A stretch of 64,000 nt of DNA from an uncultured Eubacteriales bacterium (lineage in GTDB: Bacteria > Bacillota > Clostridia > Christensenellales > Aristaeellaceae), in contig ONCV01000014.1 of NCBI GenBank assembly GCA_900316415.1, positions 1 to 64,000 on the forward strand, in the 5' to 3' direction. Positions 16,010-24,960 of this stretch are shown piece by piece. Below the pieces are notes generated by a model. The model was not told the DNA's origin. It saw nothing but the letters and a program-made list of their open reading frames with translations, and searched no databases. A program made the position numbers and the translations under genes. Positions within the stretch are counted from its first letter, which is position 1. Each line of letters opens with the position of its first letter.

Positions 16010-17053
16010 CTACTGCACCCGGAGGGTTCGGAAGGCCGCCGCCCGGCCGAGACGGTTCATCACCGCCAGGCCCACGCCCTCCGGCGGCAACACCTCACTG
16101 TAGATCGTTTCCATGCCTTCCTGATCCAGTTTTCTCAGGATGTCGAACAGCCGATGGGCCACCTGACGCTGATCCGCCGCGGACCCGATATCGTGCGGGT
16201 CGCAGTCGGAAAGAGCCTCCAGGTGTTCCGTGAAGCACAGCACGCAGCTGCGTTTCCCCTGTTCCCGGTCTTCCCGGCAGCGGCTCCGCATCTCCCGCAG
16301 CACCGCCTCCTCCGGACCTTCCACCAGGGTTACGCTTCCTTTCGGCGCATAATGCCGATACCGCATGCCCGGGGAAAGTGCCTTCTCGTCCGGCTTCAGC
16401 GGGCGGAGAATGCTTCCGGCAAGGGCAACTTCCCGGCCCAGCACCCCTTCCAGCATCTCTTTCGTGATTCCGCCCGGGCGCAGAACGACGGGTTGTCCAT
16501 GGGTCAGATCCAGCACCGTGCTCTCCAGCCCGACCTGGCATTCGCCCCCGTCCAGAATGAGCGGGATTCGCCCGTTCATATCCTCCAGCACATGGGCCGC
16601 CGTGGTGGGCGATGGACGGCCCGATCGGTTCGCGCTGGGGGCGGCGATCGGAAGACCGCACTCCCGCAGCAGCACCCGCGTGCAGGGCATGGAGGGCATC
16701 CGGATCGCCACCGTCGGCAGCCCCGCGGTCACTTCGTCGGGAATCCGCTCCGTCCGGGGAAACAGCAGGGTCAGCGGCCCCGGCCAGAAGGCCTTCATCA
16801 GCGGCTCCGCCCCCTCCGGAATGTCACAGAGTCCTTCCAGCTGATCCCGGTGCCAGATATGCACAATCAGCGGATTATCCGCCGGTCTTCCCTTTGCCGC
16901 GAAAATCGAAAGCACCGCGTCCCGGTCCAGGGCGTTGGCTCCCAGGCCGTAGACCGTCTCCGTGGGAAACCCGACCAGTTCTCCCTGCTTAAAAAGCCGG
17001 GAGGCCAGCGCAATCGCTTCCGTCGAGGAAGCGTCCATCACTTTTGTCAGCAT
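16010..17053 (-). CDS. sua5: L-threonylcarbamoyladenylate synthase, Sua5 type
   Basis: This protein has 347 residues and starts at MLTKVMDASS behind GAGGAG; the longer frame to 17125 abuts prfA but has no ribosome site. The YrdC/TsaC domain (about 1-200) shows GFPTETVYGLG, the KGRPADNPLIVHI loop and the ATP-contacting APSANRSGRPSPT. The linker GMRYRHYAPKG introduces the C-terminal Sua5 domain. The enzyme makes threonylcarbamoyl-AMP from threonine, bicarbonate and ATP for t6A37 modification of ANN-decoding tRNAs. It is the last gene of the yqhQ-prmC-prfA-sua5 operon, an arrangement common in Firmicutes. Confidence 0.94.
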   Translation of the reverse strand: MLTKVMDASSTEAIALASRLFKQGELVGFPTETVYGLGANALDRDAVLSIFAAKGRPADNPLIVHIWHRDQLEGLCDIPEGAEPLMKAFWPGPLTLLFPRTERIPDEVTAGLPTVAIRMPSMPCTRVLLRECGLPIAAPSANRSGRPSPTTAAHVLEDMNGRIPLILDGGECQVGLESTVLDLTHGQPVVLRPGGITKEMLEGVLGREVALAGSILRPLKPDEKALSPGMRYRHYAPKGSVTLVEGPEEAVLREMRSRCREDREQGKRSCVLCFTEHLEALSDCDPHDIGSAADQRQVAHRLFDILRKLDQEGMETIYSEVLPPEGVGLAVMNRLGRAAAFRTLRVQ

Positions 17054-17125
17054 TTTTCTCCTCAGTCGTTCGCTGCCGATCCGCCGCGGCGCTTTGGAAA
17101 AGCGTCCGTCCGGAAGGCGGTTCAA

Positions 17126-18187
17126 TCAATCATGGAGGGACTTGAGCCGCTCCGTTTTTTCCGCCAGGCGCAGCGCGCTGATGAACGGATCGAGATCGCC
17201 GTCCAGGGTATACTGCACCCGCGGAACCGTCATGCCCAGACGATGATCCACCACATAGTCATGGTTGAAATAATAGGTCCGGATCCGCTGGCTCCGGTCC
17301 CCTCCGGCTATCTGATCCTTCCGGTCCGCATCCTGTGCGCTCTGCAGTTCCTGCCGCCGCCTGTCCAGAAGCCTGCTCCGAAGCACCGTCATGGCCTTCG
17401 CCCGGTTTTGCAGCTGACTCCGCTCGTCCTGACAGGTGACGACCAGGCCGGTCGGCAGATGCGTCAGCCGCACGGCCGTTTCCGTCTTGTTCACCTTCTG
17501 TCCGCCGTGGCCGGAGGCCCGATACAGATCCACCCGGATATCCTCCGGCCGGATCTCCATTTCGCATTCTTCCGCCTCGGGGAATACCGCCACGGAGGCG
17601 GTGGAGGTATGAATCCGCCCGCCGCTCTCCGTCACGGGAACGCGCTTTACGCAGTGGACGCCGCTCTCAAACTTCATCCGTGCCCAGGCCCCGTCTCCGG
17701 AGATCATCAGCATCGCTTCCGTGACGCCGCCCAGCTCCGTATCCGCCAGGCTGAGAATCTCCATTTTCAGGTCGCCCCGGTCGCAGTACTTCTGGTACAT
17801 GCGAACCAGCTCCCCGGCGAACAGCGCGGCTTCCTCCCCGCCCACGCCGGCACGGATTTCCATCACGACATTCCGGGAATCCAGGGGATCCGGCGGAACC
17901 AGCAGCAGTTTCAGCTCTTCCACCAGGGGACCTTCCCGTCCTTCCAGCTCCGCGGCTTCCGCCGCGGCCTCCTCGGCCATATCAGGATCGCTCATCAGCT
18001 CCCGCGCTTCCGCCAGATGCTGCCGGAGCGAAAGATACTCCCCGTATTTTCGGACAATCTCCTCCAGGGAGGTTCGTTCCTTCATAATCTCCTGCAGGCG
18101 GGCATAATCCGCGGTCACCTCCGGCTGCGCCATGGCCTCCGTCAGCTCCTCGTACCTCGCTTTCAGGCTTTCCAGCTTCTCAAACAT
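17126..18187 (-). CDS. prfA: Peptide chain release factor 1
   Basis: This 353-residue protein recognises UAA and UAG stop codons and triggers peptide release. The codon-reading PxT tripeptide is in CVKRVPVTESGGR, and the catalytic GGQ is in ASGHGGQKVNKTETAVR, whose glutamine is methylated by the PrmC encoded upstream. The usual GAGGQ is GHGGQ here. The conserved RTYNFPQGRVTDHR block reads RTYYFNHDYVVDHR, an uncommon change in the domain that holds the GGQ arm. Its start overlaps the end of prmC by 8 bp, so translation is coupled. Confidence 0.95.
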   Translation of the reverse strand: MFEKLESLKARYEELTEAMAQPEVTADYARLQEIMKERTSLEEIVRKYGEYLSLRQHLAEARELMSDPDMAEEAAAEAAELEGREGPLVEELKLLLVPPDPLDSRNVVMEIRAGVGGEEAALFAGELVRMYQKYCDRGDLKMEILSLADTELGGVTEAMLMISGDGAWARMKFESGVHCVKRVPVTESGGRIHTSTASVAVFPEAEECEMEIRPEDIRVDLYRASGHGGQKVNKTETAVRLTHLPTGLVVTCQDERSQLQNRAKAMTVLRSRLLDRRRQELQSAQDADRKDQIAGGDRSQRIRTYYFNHDYVVDHRLGMTVPRVQYTLDGDLDPFISALRLAEKTERLKSLHD

Positions 18188-19085
18188 GCGTATCTTTCTC
18201 TTGCTTTTTCATTTCGTATTCCGCCAGAAGGATCCTCTCGATCCCGGCCTCATCCCTGCGCGTCTCCGTGCGGACGGCGGAATGCGATTCCATCAGTCGG
18301 CGGATCGCCTCCGCTTCTCCGAATCCCATCTCCAGAATCACAATTCCTCCCGGCTTCAGATGCTTCGGCGCTTCCTCCGCGATTCTTCGGTAAAAGTCCA
18401 TCCCGTCCGGCCCGCCGTCCAGGGCCATGCGCGGCTCCCGCTTCACCTCGTCCTGCAGCGTGTCGCATTCGGAGGAAGGGATATAGGGCGGATTGGAGAG
18501 GATCATGTCAAACCTGCGGCCTTCCAGCGGGGCGAACAGATCGCCCTGCAGGATCTCACACGCGATCCCGTGGCGCTCCGCGTTCTCCCGGGCAATGTCC
18601 AGCGCGTCCGGGCTCATGTCCGTCAGCGTCAGCTCCAGCGGCGCTTCCCGGAACATGTCCTTCAGGCTGATGCCGATGCAGCCGCTTCCGCAGCAGAGGT
18701 CCAGCACCCGCAGCCCGGAAAGCGGCTTCGCATTCCCGGGGGCCTGCGTACGGAACCATCTCTCCGCCCGTTCCGCGGCCCAGCTGACCAGCCCCTCCGT
18801 TTCCGGACGGGGAATCAGCGCCCCGGGGCGCACCGCGTACTCCTGCCGGTGGAATACGGCTTTTCCCTCAATATACTGCAGCGGCTCCCGTTTCAGCCGG
18901 CGATTCATCAGCTCCCGAAAGCGGTTCAGCTGCTCCTCCGTCGGCTCCGTAAACCCCAGCCGGAGCTGCAGGGGCGGGACATCCATGACCCGGGACAGCA
19001 GCACCGCGCTGTCATATTCCGGATCCGGCACCCCCGCTTCCCGCAGCTCCCGTGCCGCCTGCTTCAGCAGTTCCCGGGTATTCAA
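18180..19085 (-). CDS. prmC: Release factor glutamine methyltransferase
   Basis: This protein has 301 residues. An N-terminal helical domain (1-75) binds release factor, and the C-terminal Rossmann-like domain has the SAM site VLDLCCGSGCIGISL and the glutamine-binding LSNPPYIPSS. It transfers a methyl group to the Gln of GGQ in RF1 and RF2, which speeds termination. The residue order PRPETEGLV before the SAM motif is typical. It overlaps yqhQ by 4 bp upstream and prfA by 8 bp downstream, so three proteins are tightly coupled. Confidence 0.95.
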   Translation of the reverse strand: MNTRELLKQAARELREAGVPDPEYDSAVLLSRVMDVPPLQLRLGFTEPTEEQLNRFRELMNRRLKREPLQYIEGKAVFHRQEYAVRPGALIPRPETEGLVSWAAERAERWFRTQAPGNAKPLSGLRVLDLCCGSGCIGISLKDMFREAPLELTLTDMSPDALDIARENAERHGIACEILQGDLFAPLEGRRFDMILSNPPYIPSSECDTLQDEVKREPRMALDGGPDGMDFYRRIAEEAPKHLKPGGIVILEMGFGEAEAIRRLMESHSAVRTETRRDEAGIERILLAEYEMKKQEKDTHV

Positions 19086-20173
19086 TTTGCCTCTCCCTGC
19101 GGCGCAGGTTCCTCCCCGGCCTTTGTTTCCTCCCTGGCCGGGGGCACGTATCCCTTCTCGGATTCCCGATAGTCATGCAGGATGGCCCATCCTTCCGGGG
19201 TCCGCTCCGCGTGCTCCGGCAGCCCGTGCAGCACCACGTTCACGGATACAATCGCACACTCCAGCATGCTTTCGTCCGGCTCCCGGGTCGTCAGCCGCTG
19301 CATCTGCAGCCCGGGCCAGCGCAGGATCCGTGCAGCTTTACTCGTGCTGTGAGCCAGGCCCATCAGCACCTCGTAGCTGATGCCCGCCACGACAGGAAGC
19401 ATCACCAGATGGGCCAGCAGGCGCAGAAAATAGTTGTTCACATTCTTCAGCACAAAGATGTTCATCAGCAGAAAAAGAAGTATGCTGATGATGAAGACAA
19501 TCAGCAGGAAAGCGGTTCCGCACCGGGGATGCAGCCGGGAAAAGGTCTGCGCGTTCCCGGGCGTCAGGTCCAGGTCGGAATCGTAGCAGTGCACGGACTT
19601 ATGCTCCGCTCCATGATACTGGAAGGTTCTCCGCACATCCGGCACGAAGGCCACGGCAATCATGTATCCCACAAGAATCAGAATCTTGACCAGACCGCCG
19701 ATCAGCGTATAGGCCGCTACAGACATTCCCGTTCCCTTCAGCAGGCTTTCCACCCCCGCCGGCAGCGCCATGAACAGCCCGATGCTCAGGATTACCGCCA
19801 GCACCACGGCCACGGCCATAACGATCTTGTCCACGCCTTTGCCCAGCTTTTTCGCCAGCCATTTCTCAAACTTCGTGGGCTCCTCGTCCAGCATCCCGAG
19901 CATCTTCGTGGAATCCTCCAGGGTATTCATGCCGAAATACAGCATGGTCACCATATTCACCACGCCCCGGATAAAGGGCTTTCCCATCCAGGGATGCTTT
20001 TCCTTCGGCGCCACAAAGGGCGTGCGCTTCGTCACCATGGTCCCGTCCGGCCGGCGGACCGTCACGGCCGTGGCGTTTCCGGAGCGCATCATCACGCCCT
20101 CCATCACCGCCTGCCCGCCCATATCCTTCACCGGGCACGAAGCGCCCCGGGCTATTTTTTTATCCTTGTTCAT
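19082..20173 (-). CDS. yqhQ: DUF1385 membrane protein, YqhQ-like
   Basis: This protein has 363 residues. Family landmarks are GGQAVMEGVMMRS at 19-31, the cytoplasmic TLEDSTKMLG stretch, QYHGAEHKSVHCYD, and the LHPRCGTAFLLIVFI segment. About five hydrophobic helices are visible between residues 115 and 275. The function of YqhQ proteins is not settled; the conserved His, Glu and Cys suggest metal or cofactor binding. In many Firmicutes this gene sits between rpmE and prmC-prfA, and here it leads the operon without rpmE. Its start region contains an 8-bp inverted repeat. Confidence 0.88.
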   Translation of the reverse strand: MNKDKKIARGASCPVKDMGGQAVMEGVMMRSGNATAVTVRRPDGTMVTKRTPFVAPKEKHPWMGKPFIRGVVNMVTMLYFGMNTLEDSTKMLGMLDEEPTKFEKWLAKKLGKGVDKIVMAVAVVLAVILSIGLFMALPAGVESLLKGTGMSVAAYTLIGGLVKILILVGYMIAVAFVPDVRRTFQYHGAEHKSVHCYDSDLDLTPGNAQTFSRLHPRCGTAFLLIVFIISILLFLLMNIFVLKNVNNYFLRLLAHLVMLPVVAGISYEVLMGLAHSTSKAARILRWPGLQMQRLTTREPDESMLECAIVSVNVVLHGLPEHAERTPEGWAILHDYRESEKGYVPPAREETKAGEEPAPQGEAN

Positions 20174-20191
20174 TCACTGACCTCTCTTTCC

Positions 20192-20211
20192 GGGATGATC
20201 CAAATCATCCC
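20192..20211. promoter_or_regulatory. Inverted repeat in the yqhQ-pgi divergent region
   Basis: GGGATGAT, CCAA, ATCATCCC forms a perfect 8-bp palindrome arm, and a third GGATGATT half-site follows at 20217. It lies 19 bp upstream of the yqhQ start and may be an operator. Confidence 0.45.
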
Positions 20212-20272
20212 AAATTGGATGATTCGACATTCTCTTTCCGATTCCTGCCTTCAAAAATCACCAAATCAGCGC

Positions 20273-20301
20273 TTGCAAACCGCTTTTAAATCAGGTAAAC
20301 T
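20273..20301 (+). promoter_or_regulatory. Promoter of pgi
   Basis: TTGCAA (20273-20278), 17-base spacer, TAAACT (20296-20301), 52 bases before the start codon. Confidence 0.6.
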
Positions 20302-20353
20302 GAATAGGGTATCTGATAGTTCATTCGCGAATACGCGCAGGGGGGAAATCAGC

Positions 20354-21937
20354 ATGATTCAGTGGAAAAATCTGGATGCGGAAGCGAGCTTTCAGGCGTT
20401 GAAGTCCGCTGCCAGAAAAGTCGATCTGAAAAAGGTTCTCGCCGGGGAGGCCGGAGCGGACCGGGTGAAGGAGTACGCTGTTCCCATGGGCGGCGGGCTC
20501 ACCTATTATTATGGCGCCAAGCAGGTGGATGAGGAAATCCTGCAGGGGCTGGAAAAGCTGGCGGAGGAAGCCCAGCTGATGGAAAAGTATCAGGCGCTGT
20601 ACGAGGGTGCCGTCATCAACACCGGGGAGAAGCGCCTCGTCCTTCACCAGCTGACCCGCGGCCAGCTCGGAAAGAAAGTGGTGGCGGACGGCGTTGACAA
20701 GCGGGAATTCTATCGGACGCAGCAGAAGCGCATCGCGGATTTTGCCCGGAAAGTGCATGCCGGGGAGATCACCAACGAGCAGGGTGAAAAGTTCACCACC
20801 GTGGTGCAGATCGGCATCGGAGGCAGCGATCTGGGCCCCCGGGCCATGTATCTGGCGCTGGAAAACTGGGCGCGGCAGAACGGCTGCTTCCGCATGGAAG
20901 CGAAATTCATTTCCAATGTGGATCCGGATGACGCGGCAGCCGTGCTGAAGTCCACCGATGTGGCCCACGCCATCTTTATTCTGGTCAGCAAGAGCGGAAC
21001 CACGCTGGAAACCCTGACCAACGAGGCCTTTGTGAAGGACGCGCTGACCCGGGCCGGGCTGGATGCCGGAAAGCATATGATCGCCGTGACCAGCGAAACC
21101 TCCCCCCTGGCAAAGAGCAGCGATTATCTGGCTGCCTTCTTTATGGATGATTATATCGGCGGCCGTTATTCCTCCACCTCTGCCGTAGGCGGCGCCGTGC
21201 TGAGTCTGGCTTTCGGGCCGGAGGTTTTCAGCCGGTTCCTGGAGGGAGCGGCCGAAGAGGATCAGAAAGCGGCGCAGAAGGATGTCCGCAAGAACGCGGC
21301 CATGCTGGATGCGCTGATCGGGGTCTACGAGCGGAACGTGCTGGGCTATCCGGCCACCGCCGTGCTCCCCTACAGCCAGGCCCTGAGCCGCTTCCCCGCG
21401 CATCTCCAGCAGCTGGATATGGAATCCAACGGCAAGAGCGTGAACCGGGACGGAGAGCCCGTGGATTACGTGACCGGACCGGTGATTTTCGGTGAGCCGG
21501 GAACCAATGGGCAGCACAGCTTCTATCAGCTGCTGCATCAGGGAACGGACATCATTCCGCTTCAGTTCATCGGCTTCCGCCGGAATCAGGCCGGAGTGGA
21601 TGTGAACATTCAGGGCAGCACCAGCCAGCAGAAGCTCGGCGCCAACGTCGCTGCCCAGATTCTGGCCTTTGCCTGCGGCAAGCAGGATGCGAACCGGAAC
21701 AAGAATTTCGAGGGGAATCGTCCCAGCAGCATCATTATCGGCGACCAGCTGACTCCCGAAGCGCTGGGCGCGCTGCTGGCGCATTTTGAAAACAAGGTGA
21801 TGTTCCAGGGCTTCCTGTGGAACCTGAACAGCTTTGATCAGGAAGGTGTACAACTGGGCAAGGTGCTGGCGAAGCGGGTTCTGGCGCATGAAACCGACGG
21901 CGCGCTGAAAGTGTTCAGCGATCTGCTCGGCATCTGA
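20354..21937 (+). CDS. pgi: Glucose-6-phosphate isomerase
   Basis: This protein has 527 residues and starts at MIQWKNLDAEAS, 8 bases after GGGGGA; the very long upstream frame is not coding. It interconverts glucose-6-phosphate and fructose-6-phosphate. The two-SIS-domain fold shows GIGGSDLGPRAM, the phosphate-binding VSKSGTTLETLTN, and GEPGTNGQHSFYQLLHQGT, which carries the active-site Glu and His. A Lys in the C-terminal helix (GVQLGKVLAKRVL) completes the site. The length fits the spirochaete-like large PGI group rather than the 450-residue Bacillus type. Confidence 0.95.
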   Translation: MIQWKNLDAEASFQALKSAARKVDLKKVLAGEAGADRVKEYAVPMGGGLTYYYGAKQVDEEILQGLEKLAEEAQLMEKYQALYEGAVINTGEKRLVLHQLTRGQLGKKVVADGVDKREFYRTQQKRIADFARKVHAGEITNEQGEKFTTVVQIGIGGSDLGPRAMYLALENWARQNGCFRMEAKFISNVDPDDAAAVLKSTDVAHAIFILVSKSGTTLETLTNEAFVKDALTRAGLDAGKHMIAVTSETSPLAKSSDYLAAFFMDDYIGGRYSSTSAVGGAVLSLAFGPEVFSRFLEGAAEEDQKAAQKDVRKNAAMLDALIGVYERNVLGYPATAVLPYSQALSRFPAHLQQLDMESNGKSVNRDGEPVDYVTGPVIFGEPGTNGQHSFYQLLHQGTDIIPLQFIGFRRNQAGVDVNIQGSTSQQKLGANVAAQILAFACGKQDANRNKNFEGNRPSSIIIGDQLTPEALGALLAHFENKVMFQGFLWNLNSFDQEGVQLGKVLAKRVLAHETDGALKVFSDLLGI

Positions 21938-22017
21938 TCGCTTCCGGAAATTCCGTCTTCATCTCCGGAGGAGGTCTCCGGGAAAACAACCTGTAGGAAA
22001 TCGGAGGTTTGTTTCTC

Positions 22018-22542
22018 ATGAAAAAGCTGGAGGATTATGTGCTGACCATTCCTGATTTTCCGGAGCCCGGAATCATGTTCCGGGATATTACCTCCGTGAT
22101 TCAGGATCCGGACGGCCTGAAGCTGTCCATCGACGGACTGGTGGAAAAGGCCCGGGAAGTGGATTTTGACCTGGTGGTCGGGCCGGAAAGCCGCGGCTTC
22201 ATCTTTGGTGTTCCCGTGGCTTATCTGACCGGGAAGGGTTTCGTTCCCGTGCGGAAGAAGGGAAAGCTGCCCCGGGAAACCGTGAGCCGGAAATATGATC
22301 TGGAATACGGCCAGGCCGAGGTGGAGATTCACCGGGACGCCATTCTGCCCGGACAGAAGGTCATCATCGTGGATGATCTGATCGCCACCGGCGGCTCCGC
22401 GGAAGCCGCCGCCAAGCTGGTGGAGGATCTGGGCGGAAAGGTCGTGAAGATGCTCTTCGTGATGGAGCTCGCCGGCCTGAACGGCCGGGAGCGGCTGAAA
22501 GATTATCCCGTGGACAGTCTGATCATCTATCCCGGAAAATAA
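22018..22542 (+). CDS. apt: Adenine phosphoribosyltransferase
   Basis: This protein has 174 residues and starts at MKKLEDYVLTIPDFP; an in-frame TTG at 22009 lies too close to the GGAGG. It salvages adenine with PRPP to give AMP. The PRPP-binding motif VIIVDDLIATGGS is at 119-131, the flexible loop PVRKKGKLP at about 82-90, and PGIMFRDIT near 17-25 is the Apt N-terminal signature. The size matches the usual 170-180 residues. It follows pgi by 80 bp. Confidence 0.95.
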   Translation: MKKLEDYVLTIPDFPEPGIMFRDITSVIQDPDGLKLSIDGLVEKAREVDFDLVVGPESRGFIFGVPVAYLTGKGFVPVRKKGKLPRETVSRKYDLEYGQAEVEIHRDAILPGQKVIIVDDLIATGGSAEAAAKLVEDLGGKVVKMLFVMELAGLNGRERLKDYPVDSLIIYPGK

Positions 22543-22552
22543 GCAATGCAAA

Positions 22553-22586
22553 AGGCAGCCCGTTGACGCAGGTCGACGGGCTGCCT
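22553..22586 (+). terminator. Hairpin between apt and the 80-aa gene
   Basis: AGGCAGCCCGT (22553-22563) and ACGGGCTGCCT (22576-22586) form a perfect 11-bp stem. There is no T run after it, so it may reduce rather than stop read-through into the next genes. Confidence 0.55.
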
Positions 22587-22604
22587 CCAAAAGGAGCGCA
22601 GGGT

Positions 22605-22847
22605 ATGAGTGACCTGACCGAGGCGCTGAAAAACCCCTTCAGCCCGGAAAACGCCTGGATTACCTTCCGGAACAACATGACGGAGGCCGGCCGGCTGAAG
22701 CAGGAGGTTCTGCGGGAAAAGGATACGGGGCGGCTGACGGACCGGGAACTGGTGCTGAAGGCGACGGAAGCCCTGGGACGGCTGACAGATAATACGATTT
22801 TGCTGAAAATCGTGGAGAAAGCACTGAAAGCGAGAGATGACGCATGA
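22605..22847 (+). CDS. Small hypothetical protein
   Basis: This 80-residue protein starts at MSDLTEALKNPF behind AAGGAG. It is helical and charged (RLKQEVLREKDTGRLTDREL near 33-52), with no signal peptide or Cys. The stop overlaps the start of the VanY gene (ATGA), so it is translationally coupled to a cell-wall enzyme. I do not recognise the family; a cytoplasmic regulator or adaptor would be a guess. Confidence 0.75.
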   Translation: MSDLTEALKNPFSPENAWITFRNNMTEAGRLKQEVLREKDTGRLTDRELVLKATEALGRLTDNTILLKIVEKALKARDDA

Positions 22848-23980
22848 GAAAAGGGATCTGCCTGGCACTGCTGGCAGCGCTGATCTTCTGCGTCCCGGTT
22901 TCCCGGGCGGAATGGACGGACGGGCTTCAGGAGGATGATTTCGTGGAACCGCTTCCGGAGGAGCCCGCTGTCCTTTTTTCGGAAGCGGATGCGGAAGACG
23001 GAGAAACGGAAGACGGGGAGGCGGAACCGGATGCCTCCCCTTCCCCTGCCGTGCCGGAGAGAATGATCCAGCTGAAAAAGGGTTCCCGGGGAGAGGAAGT
23101 CCGGATGCTGCAGCTGCGCCTTCAGGAACTGGGCTACTTCACCGACGTGGTGGACGGGGATTTTGGGCCCGCCACCCGGGAGGCCGTCCGGGCCTTTCAG
23201 CGTCGGAACGATCTCAGCGTGGACGGGATCGCCGGGAAGCAGACCCAGACCCGGCTGTATTCGGAGGACGCGATCCCCATTCCCCCGCCCGCGGATCCGG
23301 TGGATGTCCTGGCGGGAGAATGGCCCTGGCTGACGAATCTGCAGCATCCTGTCGGAGAGGACTTTCTTCCGGCGGACCTGGTGCTCCTGACGGATCTCTG
23401 CGATTCGTCCCTGGTGAAGATCAAGTATCCGGAAACGCAGGGAGTCCGCACGGCGGTGGAAGCGCTGGTCACAATGCTGGAGGCCGCCCGCGACGACGGC
23501 ATCACCAAATGGCAGGTGAGCGCCGGCTATCGGAGCTATGCCCAGCAGGAACGCCTGCTGGAAAACAGCATTCAAAGCCATCTGAAGCGGAATCAGGGCT
23601 GGACCCGCAGCCGTGCCCGGCGGGCGGCCCTCCGGACCGTGGCCGAGCCCGGCGCCAGCGAGCACCATCTGGGGCTGAGCTTTGACATCAATGTGCCCGG
23701 CGCCAGTGCCTTTTCCGCCACAAAGCAATGCAAATGGCTCCATGCCCACTGCTGGGAATATGGGTTCATCGTTCGCTATCCCGAAGGAAAGCAGGACATC
23801 ACAGGCTTCGCTCCGGAGGCCTGGCATGTCCGCTATACCGGCGTGGAACACAGCCTGCTCATGCGGGATGAGGATCTGTGCCTGGAGGAATACCTGGAGA
23901 AATACGGTCCCGCTCCCGATCCGGACGCGCTTTCGGACGAATTCTCTTCGGAGGAGGGATCCGGGGAAAACGTCCCCTGA
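22844..23980 (+). CDS. Secreted D-Ala-D-Ala carboxypeptidase (VanY type) with peptidoglycan-binding domain
   Basis: This protein has 378 residues. A signal peptide ends near VSRA-EW (residue 22). An acidic linker (about 25-65) leads to a PG_binding_1 domain at about 67-125 (RMLQLRLQELGYFT, REAVRAFQRRNDLSVDGIAG). The VanY/DdpX peptidase domain follows, with zinc ligands in SEHHLGLSFDI (His and Asp) and the catalytic Glu and His in EAWHVRYTG. It trims the terminal D-alanine from peptidoglycan stems outside the membrane. The ATGA overlap places it downstream of the 80-residue gene. Confidence 0.9.
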   Translation: MRKGICLALLAALIFCVPVSRAEWTDGLQEDDFVEPLPEEPAVLFSEADAEDGETEDGEAEPDASPSPAVPERMIQLKKGSRGEEVRMLQLRLQELGYFTDVVDGDFGPATREAVRAFQRRNDLSVDGIAGKQTQTRLYSEDAIPIPPPADPVDVLAGEWPWLTNLQHPVGEDFLPADLVLLTDLCDSSLVKIKYPETQGVRTAVEALVTMLEAARDDGITKWQVSAGYRSYAQQERLLENSIQSHLKRNQGWTRSRARRAALRTVAEPGASEHHLGLSFDINVPGASAFSATKQCKWLHAHCWEYGFIVRYPEGKQDITGFAPEAWHVRYTGVEHSLLMRDEDLCLEEYLEKYGPAPDPDALSDEFSSEEGSGENVP

Positions 23981-24021
23981 TCCCTGTCCCGGGAAAAATG
24001 ATCGTGGAGAAGGTCCTGCCG

Positions 24022-24891
24022 ATGTTTGATGTTTATATTGTGAATCCCGTCTCCGGAAACGGCTATGCCCTGGAAACCATGGAAAAGCTGCGGGCTGTGC
24101 TTCAGGAAAGAGGTCTCCCCTTCCGGGTGATCCGAACGGAATATCCCCGGCATGCCGAGGAACTGGCCCGCTCCTGGAGCGAAAACCCGGAGGTTTCCGC
24201 CGTCATCTCCGTGGGCGGGGATGGAACGGCATTTGAGGTGGCCAGCGGCCTGGCGGGAACCGAAATGCCCATGGGGATCATTCCCGCCGGAACCGGAAAT
24301 GATTTTGTGAAAACGGCCGGAATCCCGAAGGATCCCCTGCAGGCATTGGAGATCATCCTGCGTCGAAACGTGACCCGGGTGGATCTCGGCCGGCTGAATC
24401 AGGGCAGCTTTCTGAACGTCTGCGGAACCGGCTTTGATGTCACCGTCCTGGATTACGCGGAAAGCCTGAAAAGCAGGTACCGCGGCCTCACGCCCTATTT
24501 TCTGGGGCTGCTGAAGGCCATCCTTCATTATCGGCCGGTTCATCTGAAGCTCTCCTGGGACGGGCAGGAGGAGGAGGGAGACTACCTGATCTGCTCCGTT
24601 GCCAACGGCCGTTACATCGGCGGAGGAATTCCCATCTGTCCCGCCGCGGAAATCAGCGACGGGTGGCTGGATCTGGTGCTGGTTCGGGATGTTCCCCGGC
24701 GCCGCATTCCGCTCTATCTTCCGGGACTGATGATGGGCCGCGTGCTGAAATTCGGCATCACCCGCCATCTGCGGGTGAAGGAGATTGCGCTGGAGGGCAG
24801 CGGCCTGCGCGTCAATGTGGACGGCGAAATCTTCTCCATGGACCGGGTGTGCTTCGGTCTCCGGCCCCAGGTTCTGAAACTGCTGAAATAA
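24022..24891 (+). CDS. Diacylglycerol/lipid kinase family protein (YegS/DgkB-like)
   Basis: This protein has 289 residues. I chose MFDVYIVNPVSG because GGAGAAGG lies 9 bases upstream; an ATG at 23998 is possible. The DAGK catalytic signature is VGGDGTAFEVASG (GGDGT at 65-69), preceded by the phosphate-binding NPVSGNG and followed by GTGNDFVK. The C-terminal beta domain carries GGGIPICPAAEISDGWLDL. The enzyme should phosphorylate diacylglycerol or a related lipid with ATP at the inner membrane face. It lies 41 bp after the VanY gene in the same direction. Confidence 0.9.
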   Translation: MFDVYIVNPVSGNGYALETMEKLRAVLQERGLPFRVIRTEYPRHAEELARSWSENPEVSAVISVGGDGTAFEVASGLAGTEMPMGIIPAGTGNDFVKTAGIPKDPLQALEIILRRNVTRVDLGRLNQGSFLNVCGTGFDVTVLDYAESLKSRYRGLTPYFLGLLKAILHYRPVHLKLSWDGQEEEGDYLICSVANGRYIGGGIPICPAAEISDGWLDLVLVRDVPRRRIPLYLPGLMMGRVLKFGITRHLRVKEIALEGSGLRVNVDGEIFSMDRVCFGLRPQVLKLLK

Positions 24892-24960
24892 ACGGGAACC
24901 CTTTTTCCGCGCTCCCCGGGCGTATGGAAACAGAAAACAATCGCAGAAAGGATGATTCTC

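Noticed and set aside
15989..18670. 893-codon plus-strand frame over sua5, prfA and prmC
   Set aside because: Antisense shadow, rich in His, Gln and Arg as expected from reverse reading.
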